Of a DNA stretch of 64,000 nucleotides, positions 52,620 to 62,608 are shown piece by piece (the first letter of the stretch is position 1; the number at the start of each line of letters is the position of its first letter). Under the pieces are notes generated by a model. It was not told the origin of the DNA, made no database searches, and was given only the letters and a program-made list of their open reading frames with translations. Origin of the DNA: Phycisphaerae bacterium (GTDB lineage Bacteria > Planctomycetota > Phycisphaerae > UBA1845 > UTPLA1); assembly GCA_023150615.1 (NCBI GenBank), contig JAKLKO010000022.1:1-64000 (forward strand). The letters run 5' to 3'. The position numbers and the translations under genes were made by a program.

Positions 52620-52900
52620 GTCGGCACGTCCCCCAAGGGCGGCTCGGTCGTGACGCCGCCGCGGCTCGGCGCGATTGAGGTCGCGTTCATTCAGGATCAT
52701 CGGTCAGGCGTCATTCGTACTTCGGAGTCGACTGTCGGATGGAAACAGAGTCGCGCTCGCCCTGAGTCGTTCGGCCTGTTCGCGCTTGCGTCCGAGAATC
52801 GAAGGTTGGATATTCGAATCGAGTGCGACGCGCACCCGCGGCGTGACGGGGGCGGGCGATTACGCCGCGGCGCGCGACTTCGTCGGAACGGCGTCGGGTG

Positions 52901-54088
52901 CTACGCCAGCGTCTGGGCCTCGACGCTCAACACGGCCGGCAGGTCGCGAACGATCGGCGACCAGGTATCGCCGCCGTCCGCCGAGGCGTAGACCTGGCCG
53001 CCCGTCGTGCCGACATACACGCCGCATGGGTCGAGTCGGTCCGTCGACATCGCGCTGCGCAGGACGTTGACGTAGCAATCGCTCTGCGGCAGGCCGCGGG
53101 TCAGCGGCTCCCACTCGTTTCCGCCGACGCGGCTGCGATAGACCCGCAGCTTTCCCTCGGGCGGATAGTGCAGCGAGTCGCTCAGGATCGGCACGACGAA
53201 GATCGTCTCCGGCTCGTGTGCGTGGACCGCGATCGGAAAGCCGAAGTCGCTCGGCAGGTTGCCGCTGACCTTGCGCCACGACTCGCCGGCGTCGTCGCTG
53301 CGCATCACGTTCCAATGGAGCTGCATGAAGAGCGTGTTGGGCCGCGATGGGTGCATCGCGATGCGGTGCACGCAATGCCCAACCTCCGGCGTCGGCTCCG
53401 GCAGGTACGTCGAAACCAGTCCACGGTTGATCGGCCGCCACGATGCGCCGCCATCGTCGGTGCGGAAGCAGCCGGCCGCCGAGATGGCGACGAACATCCG
53501 CCCGGCGTTTTTCGGGTCGAGCAGGATCGTGTGCAGACCCATGCCGCCCGCGCCGGGCTGCCATTTCGGTCCCGACTCGTGCCCGCGCAGTCCCGGCTGT
53601 TCGTGCCATGTCCTTGCGCCATCGGTCGTGCGGAAGATCGCCGCGTCCTCGACGCCTGCGTACGCAACGTCCGGGTCGCTGAGCGAGGGTTCGATGTGCC
53701 AGACGCGCTTGAATTCCCACGGATGCTGCGTGCCATCGAAGAGCTGGTGCGTCGTCAACGGCCGTCCGGTGCCCGGCGAGGTGTCGTAGACGAACTTGTT
53801 GCTCTCACCCTTCGGAAACCCCTCCGGCGTCGTGGTCGGCTCGCCGGGAGGCGTGCCCGGTTGCTCCCACGACTTCCCGCCATCGTTCGAGCGCTGGATG
53901 ATCTGACCGAACCAGCCGCTCGTCTGCGACGCATAGATCCGATTCGGGTCCGCCGGAGAGCCCTTCATGTGGTAGATCTCCCAGCCGGCGAAGTGCGGCC
54001 CGCTGACCTGCCACTTCTGGCGACGACCGTCCGAGGAGAGGATGAACGCCCCCTTCTTCGTGCCGACCAATACGCGAACGCTGCTCAT
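52901..54088 (-). CDS. Asp-box (BNR) beta-propeller protein, sialidase/VPS10-like
   Basis: A 395-residue protein with at least five Asp-box repeats S/T-x-D-x-G-x-x-W ([40 protein letters not shown]), the mark of six/seven-bladed propellers. No signal peptide is evident, so it may be cytoplasmic. Annotated glycosidase activity for such proteins is usually unproven; no sialidase Arg triad can be claimed. Confidence 0.85.
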   Translation of the reverse strand: MSSVRVLVGTKKGAFILSSDGRRQKWQVSGPHFAGWEIYHMKGSPADPNRIYASQTSGWFGQIIQRSNDGGKSWEQPGTPPGEPTTTPEGFPKGESNKFVYDTSPGTGRPLTTHQLFDGTQHPWEFKRVWHIEPSLSDPDVAYAGVEDAAIFRTTDGARTWHEQPGLRGHESGPKWQPGAGGMGLHTILLDPKNAGRMFVAISAAGCFRTDDGGASWRPINRGLVSTYLPEPTPEVGHCVHRIAMHPSRPNTLFMQLHWNVMRSDDAGESWRKVSGNLPSDFGFPIAVHAHEPETIFVVPILSDSLHYPPEGKLRVYRSRVGGNEWEPLTRGLPQSDCYVNVLRSAMSTDRLDPCGVYVGTTGGQVYASADGGDTWSPIVRDLPAVLSVEAQTLA

Positions 54089-54346
54089 GTCTCGCGCCTC
54101 CGGTTCCGACGGCCCGCCGGCCACACGATTCCATCGCCGCGATCGACCGGCCCGACCGATCCGCGGAGTTCAACGGTGGGAACGGTGCAACGGCCGAGCA
54201 TGATGACGTGAAGCGGCTGTCGGCACAATGGGCGGCGGCGGATCGTTGCGGGGTACCTGGAACAATGGACCCATCCGTCCGCTCTGTTCGCGGCCTAGCG
54301 CGATTCGCGCCGTCGATCGGAGGATCAGACGACCGCGTGCCGTTTT

Positions 54347-55522
54347 TCAGGCGGCTTGCGAGAGGGGGGCTCGGGCTTCCGCAGCGCGGGCACGGTCGGG
54401 CCGCGCATCGAGCCGGTCGATCAGGAGTCGCCCGAGGCGCTGGCCGGGTTGCTCAATGACGTGATAGGTGAACGTGGACACGAGCGCGGTGCAGACGAGG
54501 ACGAGATAGAGCGCGAGGAGGTATTGAGCGGGTCCGGGGCCTTCGAGCGAGGCGCTGCGGAACAGGCCCTGCATGACGCGGATCACGAAGAAGTGCATCA
54601 GGTAGGCGCTGTAACTGACCTTCCCGAAATAGCAGGTGAGCGGGTTAACCAGCCAGCGCACCGGCCAACGCGACAGCGCGTACGCCATTGCGACGAACGT
54701 CGCGCCAAACAGCACGTGCGGCGGCAGAAGGTTCCGGTCGGGAAACGTCAGCGCCAGCATCACGTAGAGAGCGGCGGCGAGGTAGATAATCGATCCGCGG
54801 TCGCGGACGCCGGCGTCGATGGCGGGCGCGTGCGGCGCCCGCGCGGAGTGGATGAGGAAGTAGAGAATGAAGCCCATCATGAAGAGCGGAATCTGCGACG
54901 GCAGCCACATGAACGAAAAGTAGCGCACGAGGTGGTAGTGGTCTGGAGCGAACAGCGCCGGGCCAACGTGATTGAGACCTTTCGTCAGCATGCGGCCGGC
55001 GACCAGCGCAACCAGCGTCGCCGCCACCGCGCCGCGCAGCGTGCGAATTCGCCGGAAGCAATACGGCAGGAGCAGGTAGAAGCTCATCTCGATGCCGATG
55101 GACCATCCGCCCTCCACGACGGAGTTGATCGTGTGCGGGTGCCAGCCGTGCAGGAAGGCGAACGTGGCGACGACGTGCTGCGCCGAAACGCCGTACGGCG
55201 CGTGATAGCGCGGTCCCCAGCCCCAGATGACGAGACAGATCACGGCCGCGACGTAGAACAGCGGCGCGATTCGGAAGAATCGGCGGAGGAAGTAGTTGAG
55301 CACCGGCCGTCGCTCGTTGCGGCTGCGCGCGGACATCGAGGCGAACAGCGTGAACGCGCTGATGACGTAGAAGAGCTGCACGCCGCGGGCGCCCTGCGTG
55401 AGGACCGACTGCACGCGTGGCGACGGCGAGGCGATGAACGCGGTGTGCCCGGCGATCACGGCCAGGATGGCCACGCCGCGCAGGGCATCGATGAACTCGT
55501 AGCGTTTCGGTTCGGTCGGCAT
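54347..55522 (-). CDS. acyltransferase 3 family membrane protein
   Basis: A 391-residue integral membrane protein with about ten helices. It opens Y-E-F-I-D-A-L-R-G-V-A-I-L-A-V-I-A-G-H, the acyltransferase-3 signature (Arg, His catalytic). Members O-acetylate surface sugars. The ATG at 55522 is the conserved start. No partner gene adjoins. Confidence 0.9.
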   Translation of the reverse strand: MPTEPKRYEFIDALRGVAILAVIAGHTAFIASPSPRVQSVLTQGARGVQLFYVISAFTLFASMSARSRNERRPVLNYFLRRFFRIAPLFYVAAVICLVIWGWGPRYHAPYGVSAQHVVATFAFLHGWHPHTINSVVEGGWSIGIEMSFYLLLPYCFRRIRTLRGAVAATLVALVAGRMLTKGLNHVGPALFAPDHYHLVRYFSFMWLPSQIPLFMMGFILYFLIHSARAPHAPAIDAGVRDRGSIIYLAAALYVMLALTFPDRNLLPPHVLFGATFVAMAYALSRWPVRWLVNPLTCYFGKVSYSAYLMHFFVIRVMQGLFRSASLEGPGPAQYLLALYLVLVCTALVSTFTYHVIEQPGQRLGRLLIDRLDARPDRARAAEARAPLSQAA

Positions 55523-55667
55523 CGCGCGTTGCGGCGGCGTCGCCGCGAGATCGGACCGCGGCTCGGCGAGGACAGTCCGGGCCTTGCAGGATGAAATCGG
55601 CAGTGAATCGTGTGGGGTGGACCGAAAACGAATTCGCGGGCGGCGGCGCCGCATCGTCCGAGAACTG

Positions 55668-56042
55668 TCAGCTTCCTTCGGCTGTCATCGAGTGCGAACC
55701 GGTTTCGTCCAGCTTTTTGATGAGTCGTTTCGGCGCGACGTTGAGCCACGCCGTGAAGAGCGCGCTCCGCAGCGTCGCCGCGTTGATCCCCGCGAGCCGG
55801 ACCTGCGTCGCGCCGCCGCGGCCCCATCCGCCGGCGATCGGTTGAAAGTGCGCCGGATCGGACTGGATGAGGCGACGCTGCTGGTCCGGCCGCAGCTTGA
55901 CCATGCCCCACGTCATGCCTTCGCGGCGAAGCAGCGTCGCGAAGATCTTGCCGCCCACGCGGAAGTCGGGATGCCCCATGTGGGATGACTCGACCGCCTC
56001 GGGCATGCTCAACGCCGTTCGCCGAAACCGTGCCACGGACAT
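55668..56042 (-). CDS. MmcQ/YjbR-family protein
   Basis: A 124-residue protein. The pattern F-R-R-T-A-L-S-M-P-E-A-V-E...H-P-D-F-R-V-G-G-K-I-F-A-T-L matches MmcQ/YjbR (CyaY-like fold, possibly DNA-binding). The ATG at 56042 precedes the conserved block; a longer frame to 56114 is less likely. Function of the family is poorly known. Confidence 0.88.
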   Translation of the reverse strand: MSVARFRRTALSMPEAVESSHMGHPDFRVGGKIFATLLRREGMTWGMVKLRPDQQRRLIQSDPAHFQPIAGGWGRGGATQVRLAGINAATLRSALFTAWLNVAPKRLIKKLDETGSHSMTAEGS

Positions 56043-56167
56043 GCCGTGCCCTCCGACCGCAGCTTGACGCGATCGCGCATCGTTCGGAGCGACGAGGACG
56101 GCATCGCGCGGCAAACGCGGCCCGTCGATGCTCCGTCGCGTCCCGGTCCCGTCAAGGCGCAGAATCG

Positions 56168-58111
56168 CTATTGCCCCAGGTAGGTGTAGCCCTTCATGCC
56201 GCGCTCGTAGCGCTGCAGGAAGGCGGCCGATTCCTCGAGCGAGATGCGCTTCTCGCGCACGCTTGTCTCCAGCGTCCGCCTCAGCCGCGCGATGAGGTCC
56301 TCGGCCGTGTACTGCACGTAGCGCAGCACCTCCTCGACCGTGTCGCCCGCGACAACATGTTCCATTCGGTAACCGCCGTCGTCATCGACCACGACGTGCA
56401 CCGCGTTCGTGTCGCCGAAGAGGTTGTGCATGTCCCCCAGGATCTCCTGGTACGCGCCGACCATGAACACGCCCACCAAGTACGGCTCGCCGCGATGCGT
56501 GTGCAGTTCCAGCACTTCCTTCACGTCGCGCAGGTCGATGAACTTGTCCACCTTCCCGTCCGAGTCGCACGTGATGTCCGCCAGGATCGCCCGTCGCGTC
56601 GGCTCCTCATTCAGCCGGTGAATCGGCACGATCGGGAAGAGCTGCTGCACGGCCCAGAAGTCCGGCATCGACTGAAACGCCGAGAAGTTGCAGAAGTACG
56701 TGTCGGCCATGATGGCCTCGAGACCTTCCAGCTCGTCGGGGATATAGTCCTGGTCCTTGTCGCGCAGGATGCGGAGGATCTTCTGGCAGATGGCCCAGAA
56801 GATCGTCTCGCACACGCTTCGTTGTTCGAGCGACAGGAATCCGAGGTTGAAGAGGCTGATCGACTCCTCGCGCAGGTGGACGGCGTCGTGGTAGGCCTCC
56901 TGGAAGTTCTTCCTCGTGACGGAGTTGTGCACCTCGAGCAGGTTCCGAAGCGTGTCCGGGGCGTCCTCCGAGATCTTCTTCGGGACCGGGCCGGGCGTCA
57001 TGTCCGCCGCGCCGATGACGTTGAAAACCAGGACCGAGTGATGCGCCGTGATGGCCCGCCCGCACTCGGTGACGATGTTCGGGTGCTCGACCTCGGCCTT
57101 TTCGCACGCCTCGTAAAGCATGGCGACGATGTCGGAGGCGTACTCCTGCATGGTGTAGTTGGCGCTCGATGGAAAGTTCGACGAGCTGCCGTCGTAATCG
57201 ACCGCCATGCCGCCGCCGACGTCGAGGTATTGCAGCGCCGCGCCGGACTTGACGACCTCGACATACATGCGGCACGCCTCGGCCATTGCCTCCTTGATCG
57301 AACGGATGTTGGAGATCTGGCTGCCGATGTGGAAGTGGATCAGCTCGAGGCAGTCGAGCATTCCGTGCGACCGCAGGAACTCGATCGCCGTGACGATCTC
57401 CGTCACCGTCAGGCCGAACTTTGAGCGGTCGCCCGCCGACTCCTGCCAGCGGCCGGCCCCGCGAGCCGACAACTTCAGCCGCACGCCGATGTGCGGGCGG
57501 ACGCCGAGCGCCTTGGCCCGCCGCGCGATCAGCTCAAGCTCCGAGAACTTCTCCACGACCGGAATGATGGTCTTGCCGAGCTTGGTCGCCAGCAGGACCA
57601 TGTCGATGTATTCCTCGTCCTTGTATCCGTTGCAGATCACCAGCGGCGCGTTCGACTCCTGCAAGCCGAGTACGGCCAGCAGCTCCGGCTTCGAGCCGGC
57701 CTCCAGGCCATAGCGGTACGGCGTGCCGAAGTGCACGATCTCCTCGACGACGTGCCGCTGCTGATTGACCTTGATCGGATAGACGCCCATGTACTGGCCG
57801 CGGTAGTTGTGCTCTTCGATCGCCTTCGCGAATGCCGAGTTGATCTGCTCGATCCGCGCGCGGAGGATGTCCGAGAAGCGGATCAGGATCGGCAGCAGGA
57901 TGCCGCGCTGCTGTAGCTGGTCCACCAGTTCCTTCAGATCGATGCTCGGTCCGAGCGGGCCGCGCGGCGACACGGCGATGTGCCCGCGCTCGTTGATCCC
58001 GAAGAACCCCATCCCCCAGCGAGGCAGGTTGTACATCTCCGCCGAATCCTGAATCGTCCAGGCGCGCAACGCCTCGGACGGCGTGACCTGCCGCGTCAAA
58101 ACCTTTCCCAT
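56168..58111 (-). CDS. speA: biosynthetic arginine decarboxylase
   Basis: A 647-residue PLP enzyme converting arginine to agmatine, first step of polyamine synthesis. Y-P-I-K-V-N-Q contains the PLP lysine (about residue 100), D-V-G-G-G-M-A-V-D-Y (about 290) the phosphate loop; C-terminal region (about 530-640) is typical SpeA. A perfect TTGACA (minus strand, 58221-58216) lies about 105 bases upstream but without a good -10. speB is not seen. Confidence 0.96.
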   Translation of the reverse strand: MGKVLTRQVTPSEALRAWTIQDSAEMYNLPRWGMGFFGINERGHIAVSPRGPLGPSIDLKELVDQLQQRGILLPILIRFSDILRARIEQINSAFAKAIEEHNYRGQYMGVYPIKVNQQRHVVEEIVHFGTPYRYGLEAGSKPELLAVLGLQESNAPLVICNGYKDEEYIDMVLLATKLGKTIIPVVEKFSELELIARRAKALGVRPHIGVRLKLSARGAGRWQESAGDRSKFGLTVTEIVTAIEFLRSHGMLDCLELIHFHIGSQISNIRSIKEAMAEACRMYVEVVKSGAALQYLDVGGGMAVDYDGSSSNFPSSANYTMQEYASDIVAMLYEACEKAEVEHPNIVTECGRAITAHHSVLVFNVIGAADMTPGPVPKKISEDAPDTLRNLLEVHNSVTRKNFQEAYHDAVHLREESISLFNLGFLSLEQRSVCETIFWAICQKILRILRDKDQDYIPDELEGLEAIMADTYFCNFSAFQSMPDFWAVQQLFPIVPIHRLNEEPTRRAILADITCDSDGKVDKFIDLRDVKEVLELHTHRGEPYLVGVFMVGAYQEILGDMHNLFGDTNAVHVVVDDDGGYRMEHVVAGDTVEEVLRYVQYTAEDLIARLRRTLETSVREKRISLEESAAFLQRYERGMKGYTYLGQ

Positions 58112-58273
58112 CTAGGTGATTCCTCGCAAGCGAAGCGCCGTCGTAATCGCACCGGTGGGCCGACGGCACGGCCGGCCGACGACTCATCACACTTCATCAT
58201 TTTCGCCCCCGGGTGTCAAGGAAAAACAGCGCCCACGGCGGACCGCGCACGCCGCCTCCGGGCCGTCGGGACG

Positions 58274-59080
58274 TCAGGGAGAGCCGTCGAGCGCCGCCCG
58301 CATGCGGCGCGTCCAGTCGGGCGTCAGCAGTCGGCGCAGGTCGGACGGCGACTCAAACACCTCCAGCAGGAAAACGCCCTTGTACCGCGTGTTCCGTAGC
58401 GCCGTTCCGAACGCGGGCCAGTCGATCGTCCCGGTCAGCGGCAGACGGTGCGTGTCGTTTTTGCCGTCGTTGTCATGAACGTGCGTGTAGGCGATCGCCG
58501 GACCCGCCGCGCGGACGGCCGCGGCCAGGTCGCCCGTCATGTGCGCGTGCCCGGTGTCGATCAGGAAGACGATCTGCTCGCACGACGCCGCCTGAACCTC
58601 GCGCGCCAGTCGCTCCACGTCATGCCCCAGCGGGTGATACGGCGGCATGTTCTCGAAGGCGAAGCGCACGCCCTGACGCTCTCCGACGCGGGCCAGTTCG
58701 TCGAACGTCCGCCGGAGCTGGCCGTACTTCCGCTCCAGGTCGCGGACCTCGACGTTTGCCGGGCACGGGTGCACGACCACGAGGCTGCCGCCGAGCTCCC
58801 GGCAGAACTCCGCCTCGCGCGCGTAGAGATCGATCGTCGATCGGCGCGCCGACTCATCCTCGCTCGATGGATCGATGTCGTCGCCGAAGATGCCGTGGAG
58901 CGAATCCACCCGCACGGGCAGGTCCGCCAGCGTCGCGAGGATGTCCCGGGCCGAGAGCCGTTTCGCGGGATTGCGATACGCCTGCACGACCTCGAATCCC
59001 GCGGCCGCGTACAGGCCGACCACCTCCGGTTGCGGAAAGTCGTCGAAGCCGAACGCGCCGGTGGTGCCGTAGATCATCAT
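58274..59080 (-). CDS. sugar phosphate isomerase/epimerase-like TIM-barrel protein
   Basis: A 268-residue xylose-isomerase-like TIM barrel. Metal/acid residues appear in F-E-N-M-P, I-D-T-G-H-A-H, H-V-H-D-N-D-G and the terminal L-L-E-V-F. The ATG at 59080 is chosen because M-I-Y-G-T-T-G-A-F-G starts strand 1. Substrate unknown. Confidence 0.88.
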   Translation of the reverse strand: MMIYGTTGAFGFDDFPQPEVVGLYAAAGFEVVQAYRNPAKRLSARDILATLADLPVRVDSLHGIFGDDIDPSSEDESARRSTIDLYAREAEFCRELGGSLVVVHPCPANVEVRDLERKYGQLRRTFDELARVGERQGVRFAFENMPPYHPLGHDVERLAREVQAASCEQIVFLIDTGHAHMTGDLAAAVRAAGPAIAYTHVHDNDGKNDTHRLPLTGTIDWPAFGTALRNTRYKGVFLLEVFESPSDLRRLLTPDWTRRMRAALDGSP

Positions 59081-59161
59081 CGGGTGTTTTACCCGTTCCG
59101 GGCGGTCGGGTGTAGCGTTGCGCGGCGTCACCGCGTCAACCCATTTGGCGCGAGGAATCTG

Positions 59162-60226
59162 TCAGGCCGGCCGACGATCGGACAAGCGCTTGCGGATGAA
59201 CTCGGCCCGCGCGGCGCTGCGCTGCTCGCCTGTCAGCCGATGTCCGAGCATCTTCTGGAGATGGGCCGGCTGCGTCATGAGAAACAGCTCGTTGATGGTC
59301 TGAAGATCGACGGCGTTCATCCGCTCCAGGTGGATGCCGAGCCGCAGTAGCGACAGATGCGCGAGCGTCTCCTCGCTGCTGATCGTCCGGGCATTCCGGA
59401 GCATGCCGTAGGATCGCCAGATCTTGTCGTCGAGCACGAGGGCCCGATCGCGGATCAGGGCCTGCCGCGCCTGCCGCTCGTACTCGATCACCCGCGGCAG
59501 GACCTGCGTCTTGAACTCGTTGACGATGTCCTCCTCCGATCGCCCCAGCGTGCACTGGTTGCTGACCTGGAAGAAATCGCCGCTCGCTTCGGTTCCCTCA
59601 CCGAACAACCCGCGGACCGCCAGCCGCAGCTCCCGCGCGGCGCGGAAGACGCGCTCGATCTCGTTCGTCAGCTTCAGCCCGGGCAGGTGCAGCATGACCG
59701 AAACGCGGATGCCCGTGCCGACGTTGGTCGGACACGCGGTCAGGTAGCCGTACCGCGGGTGAAACGCGTACTCGAGCCGGTCCTCCAGCAGGTCATCGAT
59801 GCCGTTGATCTCCTGCCAGACCTCGTCGAGCCGCAGCCCGCTGCGGATCGACTGCATCCGCAGGTGATCCTCCTCGTTGACCATCAGCGCCACGGTCTCG
59901 GTCGGCGAGAAGGCCACGCCGCGGCAACCGTCGCCGTCGGCATGCTGCCGGCTGATCAGGTGCCGCTCGACGAGCACCTGCCGGTCCAGCTCGTCCAGCG
60001 GGGACAGGTCCACGTAGGACCACTCGCGGTCCTTCGACGCCGACTTGATCGATGCGCGCAGGAGTTCGCACAACTCGTCGCGCGTTTCGGGGTCGGCCTT
60101 CGACACGAACGGATAAGTGCGGATGTTGCGTGCGAGCCGTACGCGCGAACTGATGACCACGTCGGACATCGGTCCGGTGCCGCGCAGCCATTCGCCGGGA
60201 TGGGTCGTCAGTTCGTCGAGGATCAT
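59162..60226 (-). CDS. mcsB: protein arginine kinase McsB
   Basis: A 354-residue ATP:guanido phosphotransferase that phosphorylates protein arginines, tagging proteins for ClpCP in Bacillus. S-S-R-V-R-L-A-R-N-I (26-35), C-P-T-N-V-G-T-G-I-R (about 163-172) are conserved. The kinase and C-terminal dimer/receptor part are complete. Overlaps mcsA by 4 bases (ATGA). ctsR and clpC are not adjacent, unlike in Firmicutes. Confidence 0.95.
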   Translation of the reverse strand: MILDELTTHPGEWLRGTGPMSDVVISSRVRLARNIRTYPFVSKADPETRDELCELLRASIKSASKDREWSYVDLSPLDELDRQVLVERHLISRQHADGDGCRGVAFSPTETVALMVNEEDHLRMQSIRSGLRLDEVWQEINGIDDLLEDRLEYAFHPRYGYLTACPTNVGTGIRVSVMLHLPGLKLTNEIERVFRAARELRLAVRGLFGEGTEASGDFFQVSNQCTLGRSEEDIVNEFKTQVLPRVIEYERQARQALIRDRALVLDDKIWRSYGMLRNARTISSEETLAHLSLLRLGIHLERMNAVDLQTINELFLMTQPAHLQKMLGHRLTGEQRSAARAEFIRKRLSDRRPA

Positions 60227-60711
60227 TTCGTCTCAATCGCGTTGATTTCGTCGCGAAGCCGGGCCGCCGCCTCGTAGTCCTCGTCCTCGATCGCCCGCGC
60301 CAGGTGCCGCCGCAGACGGATCAGGTCATCCTGGAAATCGCGCTTGTGGCCGAGGCGCCGCGGCGACTTGCCCACGTGCCGACTCTGTCCTTCGTGCGCC
60401 CGTTCGATCAGCGGAAGCAAGGCCCGCTCGAACACGTCGTAGTCGTTCGGGCAACCCAGCAAGCCGGTGTTGCGGAACTCTACGAACGACGTCTGGCACT
60501 CCGGACAGGTCAATTGCGCCAGCTCGTGTGCCGACGGTTGGGCCATGACGAAATGGGTGAAGAGCTCGTTGTAGTGAACGTGCTGGGGCTTGATCGTGAC
60601 GCCCTCCTCCTGCGCACACCGCTCGCAGAGATGCTTCTCGCGCTTCTCGTGCTTGGTGATATCGGTCAGGTGAACGGTCGCGATCGCCTTCTTGCAACGC
60701 TGGCAATTCAT
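60223..60711 (-). CDS. mcsA: McsA-like zinc-binding activator with UVR domain
   Basis: A 162-residue McsA. Three CxxC pairs (C-Q-R-C, C-E-R-C, C-P-E-C); the fourth pair is reduced to a single Cys (L-L-G-C-P-N-D-Y). The C terminus is a UVR motif (Y-E-A-A-A-R-L-R-D-E-I). In Bacillus McsA binds zinc and stimulates McsB. Coupled to mcsB. ATG 60711 preferred over GTG 60720. Strong promoter upstream. Confidence 0.93.
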   Translation of the reverse strand: MNCQRCKKAIATVHLTDITKHEKREKHLCERCAQEEGVTIKPQHVHYNELFTHFVMAQPSAHELAQLTCPECQTSFVEFRNTGLLGCPNDYDVFERALLPLIERAHEGQSRHVGKSPRRLGHKRDFQDDLIRLRRHLARAIEDEDYEAAARLRDEINAIETK

Positions 60712-60727
60712 CCCAGCCACGCTCCGG

Positions 60728-60741
60728 GGGCGTTCACGCCC
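60728..60741. promoter_or_regulatory. palindrome at the mcsA transcript start
   Basis: GGGCGT-TC-ACGCCC: six-base inverted arms lying across or just after the predicted start of the mcsA transcript (near 60740). A possible operator or 5' hairpin. Confidence 0.4.
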
Positions 60742-60746
60742 GGTAA

Positions 60747-60775
60747 ATATTAGCTCTTTCAGGGTTTATCGTCAA
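60747..60775 (-). promoter_or_regulatory. strong putative promoter of mcsA-mcsB
   Basis: On the minus strand TTGACG (60775-60770), a 17-base spacer and TAATAT (60752-60747). Start near 60740, leader about 29 bases. Confidence 0.65.
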
Positions 60776-60864
60776 TACGCCGGCGCAGGATGAGCCCCGT
60801 TCAGGCCCGCGCCGCGCCGACGTCCTGCATCGCCGACGACACCAACCATCGCCGAGACGCGCCC

Positions 60865-61236
60865 TTACGGCGAGTACGAGGCCGCGCAGCCGGCCGCCTC
60901 CCACACGCGCACGCGGCGGAGCCGTACGGTGCTCGCCAGTCCGACTGCGATGCGTTCGTAGAGGTGCCGCGCCACGTTCTCCGTTGAGGGGTTCACGCCG
61001 GCAAACGGCGCCAGGTCGTTCAGGTACGTGTCGTGCAACTCGCCGACGGCACGCAGCACGCGATCCCGAAGCAGCGTGAAGTCCGCCGCGACGCCGATCT
61101 CGTCCAGTCGATCCGCCTCGAAGTAGCATTCCACCTTCCAGTTGTGGCCGTGAAGCGGCTCGTACGCCCCGTCGTACATCCGCAGCCGGTGCGCCGCGGA
61201 GAACTCCGACTCGATCGTCAGCTCATACGTCGCCAT
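60865..61236 (-). CDS. 6-pyruvoyl-tetrahydropterin synthase family, PTPS-III type motif
   Basis: A 123-residue COG0720 protein. Zinc ligands His16, His29 and His31 are present. The catalytic Cys of QueD (C-x3-H-G-H) is Tyr25; instead Glu26 gives E-P-L-H-G-H, the E-x2-H-G-H motif known for PTPS-III. PTPS-III makes 6-hydroxymethyl-dihydropterin from dihydroneopterin triphosphate and replaces FolB in folate synthesis. So a folate role is favoured over queuosine. The 5' end overlaps the upstream membrane-protein gene by 14 bases. Confidence 0.88.
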   Translation of the reverse strand: MATYELTIESEFSAAHRLRMYDGAYEPLHGHNWKVECYFEADRLDEIGVAADFTLLRDRVLRAVGELHDTYLNDLAPFAGVNPSTENVARHLYERIAVGLASTVRLRRVRVWEAAGCAASYSP

Positions 61237-62608
61237 GCAGCGAACTCCCGGACCCGATCGGCCGTCGCCGCCGTGCGATGATCGCCCCCAGCGCCAGAAT
61301 GGCGGCGGGCGCGATCTGGAGGAAGCAGCGGCTCGGCGTCTGGTCGTTTTGCGCGAAGCGGGCGTTGTCGCTCAACACGAAGATCGCGGCCGTGTACGCG
61401 ATCAGCAGGCACACGAAGACGACCAAGCCGGCGCCACAGCGACTCGAACCACTGTTCGTTGTGCGCCGTCGAGATGCCGCAATCAACCCCACCGGAACCA
61501 GCCACCATAACACGCCGAACGACGCCCACGAAAACAGGTGTCTAGCGAGGATCCGCGGCACGTCGCCGTGCAGGCCCAACCCGTTCAGTGTATCGCCGAT
61601 GAACGACCATGGAAGCGTGCAGCCGAGCGCGATCGCCATGAGCGGGACCGCCGCCGCAGTAACGATCCACGTGCCGCGCGAGCGTCGATGCATCACCAGC
61701 CCCGGAAGGACTGCGCACACCAGCAGCGCGAGCGCGGCAAACACACCCTCGCGCTTCACGCACGCCGTCGCGAGTAACAACAGTAGTGCGAGCGCGAGAT
61801 CGGGCGCGGCGCCGTGGCGGCGCCATGCCATCGCCTGCGCCAGCGTCGCCACGAGAAACCCGGCCAGCAGCAGATCGACGTACCCTGGCCGCAGCGCATG
61901 CACGAATGCCAGCGGCAGCGACGCAACGAGGTACCCGGCGAGCAGCGCTCGCGTGGGTCGGATGCGTGCCACCAGGGTCGCCGCGATGAGCAGCGCGACG
62001 TTGAGCCAGCACAACGGCCAGGTCCAGGCAACGTGGGGTTCGCTCCAGCCGCCTGACAGGATCGCCGTCCAGGCCGGCAGGAGCGATGGGAAGATCGGGT
62101 AGTCAAGGTGTGTTCCGCCCATGTAGAGCGGATCGCCGGCGTCGAGCGGCATCCGCTGCAGCTCGGCGATCACCTTCGCCCGGCCGAGCCAGATCACGAT
62201 TGCATCATCGTGCCGGACCGGGACCCAGCCGGTCGCCGCGACGAGCATGTTGACCTTCGCGAGCAGCGACACGCCGATCAGCAGTGTCGCAATCCGGACG
62301 CCCGGAGATGCGAGCCATGCGGCCCGAAGCGGCTTCCACGGCCACGGCCGGCAATCGAGATTGCGGCGTCGGGCGACGACAACCGCCGCAATCGCCAGCA
62401 CGGCGATCGGCGCGCCGGCGCGCATCGCCGTGACTTGCATGCCCGACATGTACATCGCGTACAGCGTCGTCATGACCGCCGCCTGCCCGATGAACCAGCC
62501 GAGCGCAACGTGCTCCAGGCGATTTCGCCCGGCCGAAATCGCGCGCGACAACGCCGCGCCGAAGATCCACGGCATCGCGATGCTCAGCAGCAGTCCGAGC
62601 GTCGTCAT
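61223..62608 (-). CDS. multi-pass membrane protein, GT-C-like
   Basis: A 461-residue protein with about eleven membrane helices. H-D-D-A-I-V-I-W (about 133-140), in a loop after the fourth or fifth helix, and H-L-D-Y-P-I-F-P are consistent with GT-C transferases acting on lipid-linked sugars. The match is by topology and motifs only. It starts within the stop of the upstream gene (4-base overlap) and overlaps the pterin synthase by 14. Confidence 0.7.
   Translation of the reverse strand: MTTLGLLLSIAMPWIFGAALSRAISAGRNRLEHVALGWFIGQAAVMTTLYAMYMSGMQVTAMRAGAPIAVLAIAAVVVARRRNLDCRPWPWKPLRAAWLASPGVRIATLLIGVSLLAKVNMLVAATGWVPVRHDDAIVIWLGRAKVIAELQRMPLDAGDPLYMGGTHLDYPIFPSLLPAWTAILSGGWSEPHVAWTWPLCWLNVALLIAATLVARIRPTRALLAGYLVASLPLAFVHALRPGYVDLLLAGFLVATLAQAMAWRRHGAAPDLALALLLLLATACVKREGVFAALALLVCAVLPGLVMHRRSRGTWIVTAAAVPLMAIALGCTLPWSFIGDTLNGLGLHGDVPRILARHLFSWASFGVLWWLVPVGLIAASRRRTTNSGSSRCGAGLVVFVCLLIAYTAAIFVLSDNARFAQNDQTPSRCFLQIAPAAILALGAIIARRRRPIGSGSSLHGDV

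Noticed and set aside
52620..52900. possible riboswitch or small RNA before the diguanylate cyclase
   Set aside because: No conserved riboswitch core or stable fold was recognised.
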